Origin: Nitrobacter sp047149785
GTDB lineage: Bacteria > Pseudomonadota > Alphaproteobacteria > Rhizobiales > Xanthobacteraceae
Assembly (NCBI RefSeq): GCF_047149785.1
Contig: NZ_BAAGBE010000001.1
Location: 2,666,001 to 2,730,000 of the forward strand
DNA: 64,000 nucleotides
Reading direction: 5' to 3'
The notes under the pieces were generated by a model. The model was not told where the DNA came from, made no database searches, and worked only from the letters and a program-made list of their open reading frames with translations. Positions 14,664 through 23,536 of the stretch are shown here, in pieces; position 1 is the stretch's first letter; every line of letters starts with the position of its first letter. Made by a program: the position numbers and the translations under genes.

Positions 14664-16325
14664 CTAAGATGTGGCCGACCTGACGGGCGCGGATATCTGA
14701 GTGGTGCGATCTCTCTCCGTCACGTCCACGACGGTCTCCATCGGAGCGGCGAGTTCATAGACATAGCTCGCTTCGGTAAAATACCGTTTGGAAATGCCGC
14801 CCAACGCTTCCGGCGCAACGCGATCCAGCAGGATGATGCCGAAATCGCTGTCCTCGCGGCGGGTCGCGGCACTGGTATTGAATTCCTCCCACCGAAAGCG
14901 AAACGTCGCCTCGCTGCCCTCGCCCTCGACTCCCCAATGCACGACCACGTGCGGATGCTTGCCGACCAGCGAGAGTCCCTCGTCGGAATGCGATGCCAGT
15001 TCGAAGAATAACAAGGAAAGGCTCTGGGCTGCGCGCGCGCTCACGGTGATGTCCGGCCCGTTGATGGCGATGCGGTCAGCATGAGGAATGGCGCGGGCCT
15101 CGAACAGTCCCCTCAATTTGACGCCTTGCCACTGGCTCTCGCTGAGCAGCGAGACGACGTTGGACATGGCATGTATCCGGCCGATCAACAGTTCGCGGGC
15201 GACTTCGATGTCGGAGCCGTGCCGTAGCGTACGCGTGACGATCGATTGAATCACCGCAAGAATGTTTTTAACCCGGTGATTGAGTTCGTCGATCACAGCG
15301 GTCAGGCGCCGTTCGAAGCTGATCCGCACCTGGATTTCCCGACTCAGCCGCAGGTTGTTATAGGCGACATATCCGAACAGACCGCAAATGATGCTTGTCA
15401 ACGCAAGACCTATCGCGGCGACCGCAGCGGCAAGTTTTCGCGCGCGGAGGACCGCGTTTGTTTTCGGGTAGTAGGCAAGCGACCAGTCCCGCCCGCCGAA
15501 AGTCACCGTTCGGACGACCCGCGGAACGGGATCGCCCGGCCGTCTGAGACGTGACGTGACATGACCACTGTCGTCGGAGATCCATTCCGACGCCGGGTTT
15601 CGCGGATCCTTCAGGACAACGGAGAACAACGACAATTCGTCGTTCGTCAGCATCAGCGACGCCAGCCGATAGGAAAACGTAATAAAGCCGGCCGCCGTCT
15701 CGCTTCCCTCCTGGAAAACCGGCGTTGCGATAACCAGCCCCATCGGGCCATCGGGCCGCAGCAGATTGATCGGATCCGACACCACCGATGTTCCGGTCTG
15801 CATCGCACGAGCGAGCATCGGCCCCAGGATCGGCTGCCCGTCGAGCGAGCGGCCTGGAAATGCGGATGTCTCCGCGTTCTGCGGCACGACGTCCATCAAC
15901 ACGTCGATCGGTCTGTTGAGCGACCGCAGATCGCGCGAGGTATCGTCAAAGCTCCTGATCTGCGGATTTGGAAACCCGGCCGACGCCAGGACCGCGCTGG
16001 CTTCCGAAAGCTCGCTCGGCTTCAGCCGTGCAACCCAGCCGGCTATTACGAAATCGGTCTTGAAGGCATAGATCGAGGCGCGCAACGGGCTGAGCATGTT
16101 GGCCTGCACCGTGGCGGGCGACCGAAACAATCCCGAAGCGACCCGCGCCAGCAGCTCTCGTTCGATGAGACGCTCCTGAACCAGGCTGGCATGGACGTCG
16201 ATCGCGCGCGACAGCGCGATCCTGTCGATGGTCAGCTCCTGATCATGAGCGCGCCAGGCGGCAAGACCCGAGAGAAACACCCCGATCACCGCGACTATCC
16301 CGATAACGAAACCCAGCCGAACCAC
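14664..16325 (-). CDS. CHASE-domain HWE/HisKA_2 sensor histidine kinase, PhyK-like
   Basis: 553 aa. Membrane segments at 4-24 and 298-321 flank an extracytoplasmic sensor region with CHASE-like features. The cytoplasmic dimerisation region has phosphoacceptor H350 in DELNHRVKN, as in HWE/HisKA_2 kinases. The ATP-binding part is degenerate: where family members have ELATNAxKYGAL this protein has ELASHSDEGLSL (442-453), so the Mg-coordinating Asn is replaced by H446; a G-box-like DFGIILLDRVAPEALGG remains. Its place beside phyR-nepR-ecfG makes it the probable cognate kinase (PhyK) feeding PhyR. Role inferred from context. Confidence 0.85.
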   Translation of the reverse strand: MVRLGFVIGIVAVIGVFLSGLAAWRAHDQELTIDRIALSRAIDVHASLVQERLIERELLARVASGLFRSPATVQANMLSPLRASIYAFKTDFVIAGWVARLKPSELSEASAVLASAGFPNPQIRSFDDTSRDLRSLNRPIDVLMDVVPQNAETSAFPGRSLDGQPILGPMLARAMQTGTSVVSDPINLLRPDGPMGLVIATPVFQEGSETAAGFITFSYRLASLMLTNDELSLFSVVLKDPRNPASEWISDDSGHVTSRLRRPGDPVPRVVRTVTFGGRDWSLAYYPKTNAVLRARKLAAAVAAIGLALTSIICGLFGYVAYNNLRLSREIQVRISFERRLTAVIDELNHRVKNILAVIQSIVTRTLRHGSDIEVARELLIGRIHAMSNVVSLLSESQWQGVKLRGLFEARAIPHADRIAINGPDITVSARAAQSLSLLFFELASHSDEGLSLVGKHPHVVVHWGVEGEGSEATFRFRWEEFNTSAATRREDSDFGIILLDRVAPEALGGISKRYFTEASYVYELAAPMETVVDVTERDRTTQISAPVRSATS

Positions 16326-16563
16326 GTGCCTACCCGGAAATCAGGAGAATGAAGCCGTTCGCGCCATTGGCCGGCCGTTACCGTTGAGAAGCGGCGCCCC
16401 CGCCCCGAGGATATCCCACGTCAATCGTCCCGCCCCGGCCTGGTTCCGTCCCGGCCGGCGAAACCCGGGACGATCGTTAATAGACCCCGGCCAACCGCGT
16501 TCTGGATTTACGATGCTGAAAGGCTTGCAGCCCGCCCGCATCGACCCGTCGATGGCGGCGGAG

Positions 16564-17841
16564 CTAAGCCGCGGGCCGCAGTCGCGCGCCATCGTGGTCT
16601 GCCACCCTGAACGTGCGCACCGTGCCGGGCGTTTCTCCCGCAACCGCGACCGGGATAAAATGCTCGGTACGGCCCCGGGTGGCGCTTTCGATCAACACCT
16701 GACGCGTCGCGCCGATCTCCGCCGCCAGCCGCCGACGCAGCGCCGCTTCGGCCGCCGCGCGCAGCCGCCGCGCGCGGTCCCTGATCGCCCCGCCCGCGAC
16801 CTGCGGCATCCGCGCCGCCGGCGTCCCCGGGCGCGACGAATAGGGAAATACATGCAGGAAAGTGAGATCGCACGCGGCGACCAGATCCAGCGATCGCGTG
16901 AACATCTCCTCGGTCTCGGTGGGAAAACCGGCGATGATGTCGGCGCCGAAGGCGATGTCCGGCCTCAGCCGCCGCACCCGCGCACAGAAGTCGATCGCCT
17001 CCCGGCGCGAATGCCGCCGCTTCATCCGCTTCAGGATCATGTCGTCGCCGGATTGCAGCGACAGATGCAGATGCGGCATCAGCCGCTCCTCGTTGGCAAC
17101 GACGTCGAGCAGGTCCCGGTCCGCCTCGATCGAATCGATCGACGAGATTCGCAACCGCTTCACCTCAGGCACATGCCGGAGGATCCGCTTGACCAGTCCG
17201 CCCAGCCGCGGCACGCCCGGCAGGTCGGCGCCGTAGCTTGTGAGATCGACGCCGGTCAGCACGATTTCCGCATGACCCGCCTCGGTGAGCGCGCGCACCT
17301 GATCGACCACCGCGCCCATCGGCACCGAGCGCGAATTGCCCCGCCCGAACGGAATCACGCAGAAGGTGCAGCGATGGTCGCAGCCGTTCTGCACCTGCAC
17401 GAAGGCGCGGGGCAGCCCGCCTTGAAAACCCTCGACGAGATGCGGCGCCATCTCCCTCACCGCCATGATGTCGGCAACCGCGACTTTTTCTTCGTTTGCG
17501 ATCCCGAAACCGGCAGCGGCCGCGAATGCGGTCCGCGCCTCGCGCCAGGCGACACCTCGCATCTTGTCGTCGTTGCCGATCACGCGATCGACTTCGGTCA
17601 TGCCAGCAAACATCGTCGGCTCGATCTGCGCCGCGCAGCCGGTAACGACGATGCGCGCCGACGGCCGTTCTCGCCTCAGCCGCCGGATCGATTGCCGCGC
17701 CTGCGCCACCGCCTCGTTGGTGACCGCGCAACTGTTGACGATGACGACGTCGTCAAGCCCGGCGGCGGCGGCGTTGCGGCGGATGACTTCGGATTCAAAG
17801 GCATTGAGCCGGCAGCCGAAGGTGACGACGTCGACCGGCAT
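16564..17841 (-). CDS. mtaB: tRNA t6A37 methylthiotransferase MtaB
   Basis: 425 aa. Radical-SAM enzyme adding a methylthio group to t6A37 of tRNA. N-terminal UPF0004 domain starts MPVDVVTFGCRLNAFESE, with Cys ligands for the auxiliary cluster; the radical-SAM motif is NGCDHRCTFCVIPFGRG (CxxxCxxC). LHLSLQSGDD and DIIAGFPTETEE are typical of the family, and a C-terminal TRAM-like region follows. Start at 17841 is supported by a TGATG overlap with the dapF stop, indicating translational coupling. Confidence 0.93.
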   Translation of the reverse strand: MPVDVVTFGCRLNAFESEVIRRNAAAAGLDDVVIVNSCAVTNEAVAQARQSIRRLRRERPSARIVVTGCAAQIEPTMFAGMTEVDRVIGNDDKMRGVAWREARTAFAAAAGFGIANEEKVAVADIMAVREMAPHLVEGFQGGLPRAFVQVQNGCDHRCTFCVIPFGRGNSRSVPMGAVVDQVRALTEAGHAEIVLTGVDLTSYGADLPGVPRLGGLVKRILRHVPEVKRLRISSIDSIEADRDLLDVVANEERLMPHLHLSLQSGDDMILKRMKRRHSRREAIDFCARVRRLRPDIAFGADIIAGFPTETEEMFTRSLDLVAACDLTFLHVFPYSSRPGTPAARMPQVAGGAIRDRARRLRAAAEAALRRRLAAEIGATRQVLIESATRGRTEHFIPVAVAGETPGTVRTFRVADHDGARLRPAA

Positions 17842-18713
17842 CACGCGACAGATGTGAACAATGCGGGATCGAACCTGCCGGCATATTCGAACACGGCCGG
17901 ACCCGTCATCAGCACATGATCGCCGTGCTCGCACCACTCGATGGTCAGACCGCCGCCGGGCAGCAGCATCTCGACCGTGCGGTTGGTCCGTTTGAGCCGC
18001 GCCGCCGCCACTGCCGTCGCGCAGGCCGCCGAACCGCAGGCCTTGGTCAGGCCCACGCCGCGCTCCCAGGTCCGCATCACGATGTGATCGCGATCGACGA
18101 TATGCGCCAGCGTGATGTTGGCGCGCTCGGGAAAGATAGGATGATTCTCCAATAGTGGCCCGAAGCGTTCAAGGTCATAAGCATTCACATCGTTGACCCA
18201 GAAGATCGCGTGCGGATTGCCCATGCTGACCACCGACGGCGAATGCAGCACCGGCGCATCGATCGGCCCGACCTGCAATTCGATATAGCGGGTGTCGCGG
18301 AATTCCTCGGCGAGCGGGATATCCCGCCAATCGAATTTTGGTAGCCCCATGTCGACGGTGTAGAAACCGCGCGTGGAACCTCGCCAGCAATTCAACAGCC
18401 CGGCACGGGTCTCGAAAGTCAGCACGGTCTTGCCCGTGGCCTCAAACACCTGCCGCGCCACGCAGCGCATGCCGTTGCCGCAGGCGTTCGCTTCCGAACC
18501 ATCGTTATTGTAGATTCGAACGAAGGCCTCCGTGCGTGGCGTCCGCGGGGGCTGCAGGACCATCAACTGATCATAGGGAACGCCGCCCGGCGAGGCGATC
18601 GCGCGTGCCTCCTCGGCCGTCACCGTGGCGGCGCTGTCGCGCAGATCGACCACGACGATCTCATTGCCGATGCCGTTCATCTTGCTGAAAGCGTGGTTTG
18701 CGAGCGCGCCCAT
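17841..18713 (-). CDS. dapF: Diaminopimelate epimerase
   Basis: 290 aa from ATG 18713 (MGALANHAFSKMNGIGNEIVVVD); longer in-frame extensions upstream lack family similarity. Converts LL- to meso-diaminopimelate for lysine and peptidoglycan synthesis. The two catalytic cysteines lie in ANACGNGMRCVA and LTKACGSAACATA. First gene of a dapF-mtaB pair; in related bacteria ftsY often follows, but not here. Confidence 0.95.
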   Translation of the reverse strand: MGALANHAFSKMNGIGNEIVVVDLRDSAATVTAEEARAIASPGGVPYDQLMVLQPPRTPRTEAFVRIYNNDGSEANACGNGMRCVARQVFEATGKTVLTFETRAGLLNCWRGSTRGFYTVDMGLPKFDWRDIPLAEEFRDTRYIELQVGPIDAPVLHSPSVVSMGNPHAIFWVNDVNAYDLERFGPLLENHPIFPERANITLAHIVDRDHIVMRTWERGVGLTKACGSAACATAVAAARLKRTNRTVEMLLPGGGLTIEWCEHGDHVLMTGPAVFEYAGRFDPALFTSVA

Positions 18714-18843
18714 CTCCGGGATCCATTTTCCGGCGTCCGTCTTCCGCTTTATATGGCGAATAGGCCTGATTAGCCAGTGCGAGCGGCATCCGCCATGGTA
18801 AACGCAATATGTGAGCCTGCGCCCCACACCCGCCACGATGCGG

Positions 18844-18867
18844 CATGACATATTTTCTCATGACATA
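18844..18867. promoter_or_regulatory. Direct repeat CATGACATA, candidate regulatory site
   Basis: CATGACATA occurs at 18844-18852 and 18859-18867, 15 bases apart, in an AT-rich patch between divergent dapF and the periplasmic protein at 19000. Spacing of 1.5 helical turns could suit a dimeric regulator. No family assigned. Confidence 0.25.
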
Positions 18868-18999
18868 CTCTGTCGCGAGTCGGATATCAGAACGGCTTAT
18901 CAAACATCGCATAATTCCGCCGCAACGGCGGCTAAGGGTCAGGTCTTGCGGATATCGGCCAGCGAGACATCGGCCAGCACGATCAGGGAGACCCTCTCG

Positions 19000-19728
19000 A
19001 TGAATTGCCCCCGCCTCTTTCGCCGCCTCGCGATCGCAATGATCGCGGTGGCCTTGTCACCGGGGCTCCCCGCCGTGTTCGCCCAGACGCCACCCGCAAC
19101 CCCTCCCGGCGCAACGGCGCCCGCAACTCCCGCCCCGCCGGCTGCGCCGACCCCGCCCGGAACGGCAGCGCCGGCGACGCCGGCTCCTCCCCCGGCCGAA
19201 GTGCAGACGCCGGCGAATCCGACCGGCGAGGCTCCGAAGCCCCCGGCCACCGCGCCGGCGCAAACCGCCGATCCCTTCGGCGAGGAATTCATGCTGGTGC
19301 CGAAGACCGTCCTGACCCTGCGAAACAATGCCACCTGGGACACCGCGTTCGAGACGCTGATCGATTCCTTCAAGTCGCTTGCGGCCGTTCTAGACCAGCG
19401 CGGCGTCAAGGCCGCCGGCAACATGATGATCGTCTATACCTCGACCGACGACAATGGCTTCTCGTTCCTGGCGGAAGTCCCGGTCGACCAGGAACTGAAG
19501 GACCTGCCAAAAAACATGAGCATGGGCAAGTCACCGGAGGGCAAGGCGCTGAAATTCGTGCATCGCGGCTCCTACGACAACATGGACAACACCTATGAGG
19601 CGATCACCAACCACCTTGACGACAAGAAGCTCGAAGCCAAGGATACCTTCATCGAGGAGTACATGACCGATCCGTTGAAGACCGAGGAAGACAATCTGGT
19701 CATCAACATCTATGTGCCGCTGAAATGA
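19000..19728 (+). CDS. Secreted GyrI/AraC effector-binding-domain protein
   Basis: 242 aa from ATG 19000. Signal peptide (RRLAIAMIAVALSPGLPAVFAQ), then a Pro/Ala-rich linker (residues 30-95, many TPPA and APATPAP units). The C-terminal domain (about 100-242) resembles GyrI-like small-molecule-binding folds (ending EEYMTDPLKTEEDNLVINIYVPLK). Such exported versions are probably ligand-binding or scaffolding; the substrate is unknown. Its stop overlaps the next gene by 4 bases (ATGA). Confidence 0.75.
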   Translation: MNCPRLFRRLAIAMIAVALSPGLPAVFAQTPPATPPGATAPATPAPPAAPTPPGTAAPATPAPPPAEVQTPANPTGEAPKPPATAPAQTADPFGEEFMLVPKTVLTLRNNATWDTAFETLIDSFKSLAAVLDQRGVKAAGNMMIVYTSTDDNGFSFLAEVPVDQELKDLPKNMSMGKSPEGKALKFVHRGSYDNMDNTYEAITNHLDDKKLEAKDTFIEEYMTDPLKTEEDNLVINIYVPLK

Positions 19729-20447
19729 GAGCCGTCATGCAGAACCGAACTCCCCTCTCCATCGCCGTAGCCGCCGTCGCCGCTCTAGCCGCGATGCCGG
19801 CGCAAGCCGATGGGACGCCGCCACCGGCGATCTCGGTGACCGGCGAGGCCACGATCTCGGCTCCGCCGGATCTTGCGCAGATCGAGGCCGGCGTCACCAC
19901 CGACGCCAAGACCGCGCGCGAGGCGTCCAACGCCAACAATGCCGCGATGGGCAAGGTGCTGCTGGCGCTGAAAAGCGCGGGCCTGGCCGAAAAGGACTAT
20001 CAGACCTCGCGGCTGTCGCTGCAGCCGCAAACCGCGCAAAGTCGTACTTCCGGTAATTCTCCGCAGATCGTCGGCTATCGCGCCACCAACCAGGTCACGA
20101 TCAAGCTGCGCGATGTCAGCAAGATCGCCGGCGTGATCGACGCGGTGACCGCGGCCGGCGCCAACGACATCGGCGGCATCAATTTCACGGTCTCCAACGC
20201 ATCGAAACTGCTCGACGACGCGCGCGCGCAGGCGATCGCCGACGCGCGGCGCAAGGCGGAAATCTACGCCAAGGCCGCCGGCGTCACGCTCGGCGCGCCC
20301 TTGAGCATTTCCGAGCACGGCGTGGCGATGCCGGTTTTGTATCGCCGCGCCGCAGCGCCGATGGCCGCGGAGGTTCCCATCGCGCCCGGCGAGGAAAGCC
20401 TTCGCGTGACGGTCGGCGTCTCCTGGGAGATCAAGGCTAATCCCTGA
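19725..20447 (+). CDS. SIMPL-domain (DUF541) periplasmic protein
   Basis: 240 aa with signal peptide ending AMPAQADG. The SIMPL/YggE-like domain shows ISVTGEATISAPPDLAQIEAGV, an internal VTIKLRDVSKIAGVIDAVTAAGANDIGGINF, and a C-terminal LRVTVGVSWEI. E. coli YggE relatives affect oxidative stress tolerance, mechanism unclear. The start overlaps the preceding stop (ATGA), so both are cotranslated; a second ATG at 19737 is possible. Confidence 0.88.
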   Translation: MRAVMQNRTPLSIAVAAVAALAAMPAQADGTPPPAISVTGEATISAPPDLAQIEAGVTTDAKTAREASNANNAAMGKVLLALKSAGLAEKDYQTSRLSLQPQTAQSRTSGNSPQIVGYRATNQVTIKLRDVSKIAGVIDAVTAAGANDIGGINFTVSNASKLLDDARAQAIADARRKAEIYAKAAGVTLGAPLSISEHGVAMPVLYRRAAAPMAAEVPIAPGEESLRVTVGVSWEIKANP

Positions 20448-20472
20448 GGCCGGAGCGCATTATTCCCGTACG

Positions 20473-21450
20473 TCAAATTTCAAGAACCTGCCCCGGCTTC
20501 AGAACGAGAAAACGCTCGGCCGGAACGCCGGCTTTATCGAGCGCTTCGGCCAGCGCTATCGGGGGCGCGTCGATCGCCTCGTCGGTGAGCTGGAATGTGC
20601 CGTGATGATGGGCGAGCGCGATATCCGCGCCGCAATCGGCCAAAGCCTTTACGGCGTCTTCGGGGTTCATGTGCTGATTCTTCATGAACCAGCGCGGCTC
20701 GTAAGCACCAATGGGCAGGATCGCAGCGCGCAGCGGCCCGTGCCTTTCGCGCACGCGCCGGAAGTGCACGCCGGTGCCATAGCCTGAATCGCAGACGATG
20801 TAGAGCTTGCCGGCCGGCGTCTCCAGCACGAAACTCGCCCACAAGGTGCGGTTGCGGTCGAACAGGCCGCGCGCCGACCAGTGCCGCGTCGGCACCAACG
20901 TGACCGCGAGGCCGTTGCCAAGTTCGACCCGGTCGTGCCAGTCGAAAGCCTCCGCGCGGATCGTGGCGTCGGCAGCTCGCATGACGAGGTCGTTGCCAAG
21001 CGGCGTGATCACGCGCGGCGAGAACCGCGCGGCAAGCCGCGACAGCGTTGTGACATCCAGGTGATCGTAGTGTCCGTGCGAGACCAGCACGGTGTCGATC
21101 TTCGGCAGGGCCCCGAAGGCGATGCCGGGGTCGTTGTGCCGTTTCGGCCCGGCAAATGAAAAAGGTGAGGCGCGTTCCGACCAGACCGGATCGACCAGGA
21201 TGTTCACCCCTCTCGTCTGGATCAGCCAACTCACGTGGCCGACGAAGGAGAAACGCACCTTGTCTCCGTCAACCCGCGACGGCGGCTTGTCCGAATAGGG
21301 CGAGGGCGCCCATTCTGGCCACCTATGGCGTTCGCGGCCGCCCTCGATTTGCCAGCGCAGCATTTCCGAGAGCCGTGGCGGTGCGCCGTCGGGATCGAAA
21401 AAATGTCTGCCGTCGAAATGATCGGAGATGGGGCCGGAATATGTTTTCAT
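20473..21450 (-). CDS. MBL-fold metallohydrolase, NAPE-PLD-like
   Basis: 325 aa metallo-beta-lactamase superfamily protein. Zn ligands: SHGHYDHLD (HxHxDH), then TRHWSARG, CDSGYG and AHHHGTF. The order with NILVDPVWSERASPFSFAGPKRHNDPGI and MNPEDAVKAL resembles the N-acyl-phosphatidylethanolamine phospholipase D-like group and bacterial relatives of unknown substrate. Cytoplasmic, with no signal peptide. Convergent with the SIMPL gene. Confidence 0.85.
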   Translation of the reverse strand: MKTYSGPISDHFDGRHFFDPDGAPPRLSEMLRWQIEGGRERHRWPEWAPSPYSDKPPSRVDGDKVRFSFVGHVSWLIQTRGVNILVDPVWSERASPFSFAGPKRHNDPGIAFGALPKIDTVLVSHGHYDHLDVTTLSRLAARFSPRVITPLGNDLVMRAADATIRAEAFDWHDRVELGNGLAVTLVPTRHWSARGLFDRNRTLWASFVLETPAGKLYIVCDSGYGTGVHFRRVRERHGPLRAAILPIGAYEPRWFMKNQHMNPEDAVKALADCGADIALAHHHGTFQLTDEAIDAPPIALAEALDKAGVPAERFLVLKPGQVLEI

Positions 21451-21793
21451 GCGAAACGCCAGATTGCGGACAGGGCGGCGGCCGTCCCGAGGCCGGCGAG
21501 CCCCGGGGAGAAACCGGCGACGGCACGGGCCCTCGGGAACTCGATTCGGCGGATTGCCTCGGCACCAAGTCTATATGACCGCCCGGCCGCCTCGCGAGAG
21601 GCCAGGTATTGGCCGTTTTTCTTGACTTTCGCCGCCAGCTCGCGATAAATCCGCCAGCTTTACGGAAAGACTCTTCTTTTCGACTCGCCGACCGGCCGCA
21701 GGGGCCGGAGGTCAACGCCCGACAGCGCTGTGCGCCCTCGGGCGCAAACGTGTTTTGGAACTTCGTCCCGGCGGTGGCTTGGACACTCTACGA

Positions 21794-21896
21794 GACGTCA
21801 TCATCCGCGAAAGCGAATGATCCAGTATCCGAGAGCGCCTCGATTGAGCCGGGAAGCTTCGGAATACTGGATATCCGCTCTTGCAGGCATGACGGT
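21794..21896. repeat. R3-like REP element upstream of ffh
   Basis: Begins GACGTCATCATCCGCGAAAG and ends CTTGCAGGCATGACGG; the internal arms GATCCAGTATCCGAG and TCGGAATACTGGATATC are inverted. A diverged R3-type palindrome. Confidence 0.65.
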
Positions 21897-21923
21897 GGTC
21901 ATCGAGCGGCAGCGCCGCGCCTT

Positions 21924-21977
21924 GCCCCTCACCCGGACCGCTCATGCGATCCGACCTCTCCCCATCGGGGGGAGGTG
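21924..21977. repeat. R4 repeat upstream of ffh
   Basis: CCCCTCACCCGGACCGC followed by GACCTCTCCCCATCGGGGGGAG; the same blocks occur at 32932-33050. It ends just before the ffh ribosome binding region, so part of the ffh leader is repeat-derived. Confidence 0.65.
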
Positions 21978-21994
21978 GAGATAAGGAAGCAACC

Positions 21995-23536
21995 ATGTTC
22001 GACAATCTGTCGGAACGGCTCGGCGGCATTCTCGATCGGCTGACGCGGCGCGGCGCGCTGACGGAAGCCGATGTCGACGCCGCCATGCGCGAGGTGCGCC
22101 GGGCGCTCCTGGAGGCCGACGTCTCGCTCGACGTGGTGCGCAGCTTCACCGACAAGGTCCGCGAGCAGGCGATCGGCGCCACCGTGGTCAAATCGGTGAC
22201 GCCCGGCCAGATGGTGGTGAAGATCGTCCATGACGAACTGATCGCCACGCTCGGCGCCGACGGCCAGACCATCGACCTCAACGCGGTGCCGCCGGTCATC
22301 ATCATGATGGTCGGCCTGCAAGGTTCCGGCAAGACCACCACGACGGCCAAACTGGCGCGACGGCTGACCGAGCGCGACAAACGCAGGGTCCTGATGGCCT
22401 CGCTCGACATCTACCGCCCGGCGGCGATGGAGCAGCTCGCGGTGCTCGGCCGCGACCTCGACATCCAGACGCTGCCGATCGTCGCGGGCCAGAAGCCCGA
22501 ACAGATCGCGCGGCGCGCGCTGGAGGCCGGCAAGCTCGGCGGCTACGACGTGGTGCTGCTCGACACCGCCGGCCGCACCACGCTCGACGAAGAGATGATG
22601 TCCGAGGCGGCGAACATCAAAGCCGCCGCTCATCCGCATGAGGTGCTGCTGGTCGCGGACTCGCTGACCGGCCAGGACGCGGTGAACCTGGCGCGGTCCT
22701 TCGATGAGCGCGTCGGCCTCACCGGCATCGTGCTGACCCGAGTGGACGGCGACGGCCGCGGCGGCGCGGCGCTGTCGATGCGTCAGGTCACCGGCAAGCC
22801 GATCAAGCTGATCGGCACCGGCGAAAAGACCGACGCGCTGGAGGATTTCCATCCCTCCCGCATCGCCGGCCGCATCCTCGGCATGGGCGACGTGGTCACG
22901 CTGGTCGAAAAGGCCGCCGCCAATATCGACGCCGAGAAGGCCGCGCGCACAACCGAAAAGCTGCGCAAGGGCCAGTTCGACCTCAACGACATGCGCGAGC
23001 AGTTGCTGCAGATGGCGAACATGGGCGGCATCTCCGGCCTGATGGGCATGATGCCCGGCGTCGCCAAGATGAAGAACCAGATCGCCGCGGCCGGTCTCGA
23101 CGACAGGATCATCAAGCGCCAGGTCGCGGTGATCGATTCGATGACGCGGCAGGAGCGCAAGCATCCCGATATCCTCAAGGCCAGCCGCAAGCGCCGCATC
23201 GCCGCCGGCGCCGGCCAGAAGGTCGAGGAGGTCAACAAGCTGCTCAAGATGCATCGCAGCATGGCCGACATGATGAAGATGATGGGGACCGGCAAACGCG
23301 GGCCCCTCGCCGGCATCGCGCAGGCCATGGGGTTCGGCGGCGGCATGCCGATGCCCACGCCCGAACAGATGAAAGCGCTTGCCGAGAAAATGCCCAAGGG
23401 CGCCGACGGCCAGGCGCAACTGCCGAAGGATCTGGCGGCGGGGCTGCGCGGCGGCCTGCCCAACCTTCCCGGCCTCACCGGACTTGGCGGCAAGCCCCGA
23501 CTGCCGGGTCTCGGCTTCCCCCGGAAGAAGAAATGA
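21995..23536 (+). CDS. ffh: Signal recognition particle protein
   Basis: 513 aa. SRP54 GTPase that with 4.5S RNA targets nascent membrane proteins to FtsY. N domain (MFDNLSERLGGILDRLTRRG), G domain (GLQGSGKTTTTAKLA, DTAGRTTLDEE, TRVDGDGRGGAALS) and a Met-rich M domain (MREQLLQMANMGGISGLMGMMPG) are intact. Start 21995 follows AAGGAAG; a longer frame upstream is repeat DNA. Its stop overlaps the start of an unusual AT-rich gene. Confidence 0.97.
   Translation: MFDNLSERLGGILDRLTRRGALTEADVDAAMREVRRALLEADVSLDVVRSFTDKVREQAIGATVVKSVTPGQMVVKIVHDELIATLGADGQTIDLNAVPPVIIMMVGLQGSGKTTTTAKLARRLTERDKRRVLMASLDIYRPAAMEQLAVLGRDLDIQTLPIVAGQKPEQIARRALEAGKLGGYDVVLLDTAGRTTLDEEMMSEAANIKAAAHPHEVLLVADSLTGQDAVNLARSFDERVGLTGIVLTRVDGDGRGGAALSMRQVTGKPIKLIGTGEKTDALEDFHPSRIAGRILGMGDVVTLVEKAAANIDAEKAARTTEKLRKGQFDLNDMREQLLQMANMGGISGLMGMMPGVAKMKNQIAAAGLDDRIIKRQVAVIDSMTRQERKHPDILKASRKRRIAAGAGQKVEEVNKLLKMHRSMADMMKMMGTGKRGPLAGIAQAMGFGGGMPMPTPEQMKALAEKMPKGADGQAQLPKDLAAGLRGGLPNLPGLTGLGGKPRLPGLGFPRKKK

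Noticed and set aside
16384..17919. 511-codon plus-strand frame opposite mtaB
   Set aside because: Shadow of mtaB; Arg/His-rich without domain likeness.
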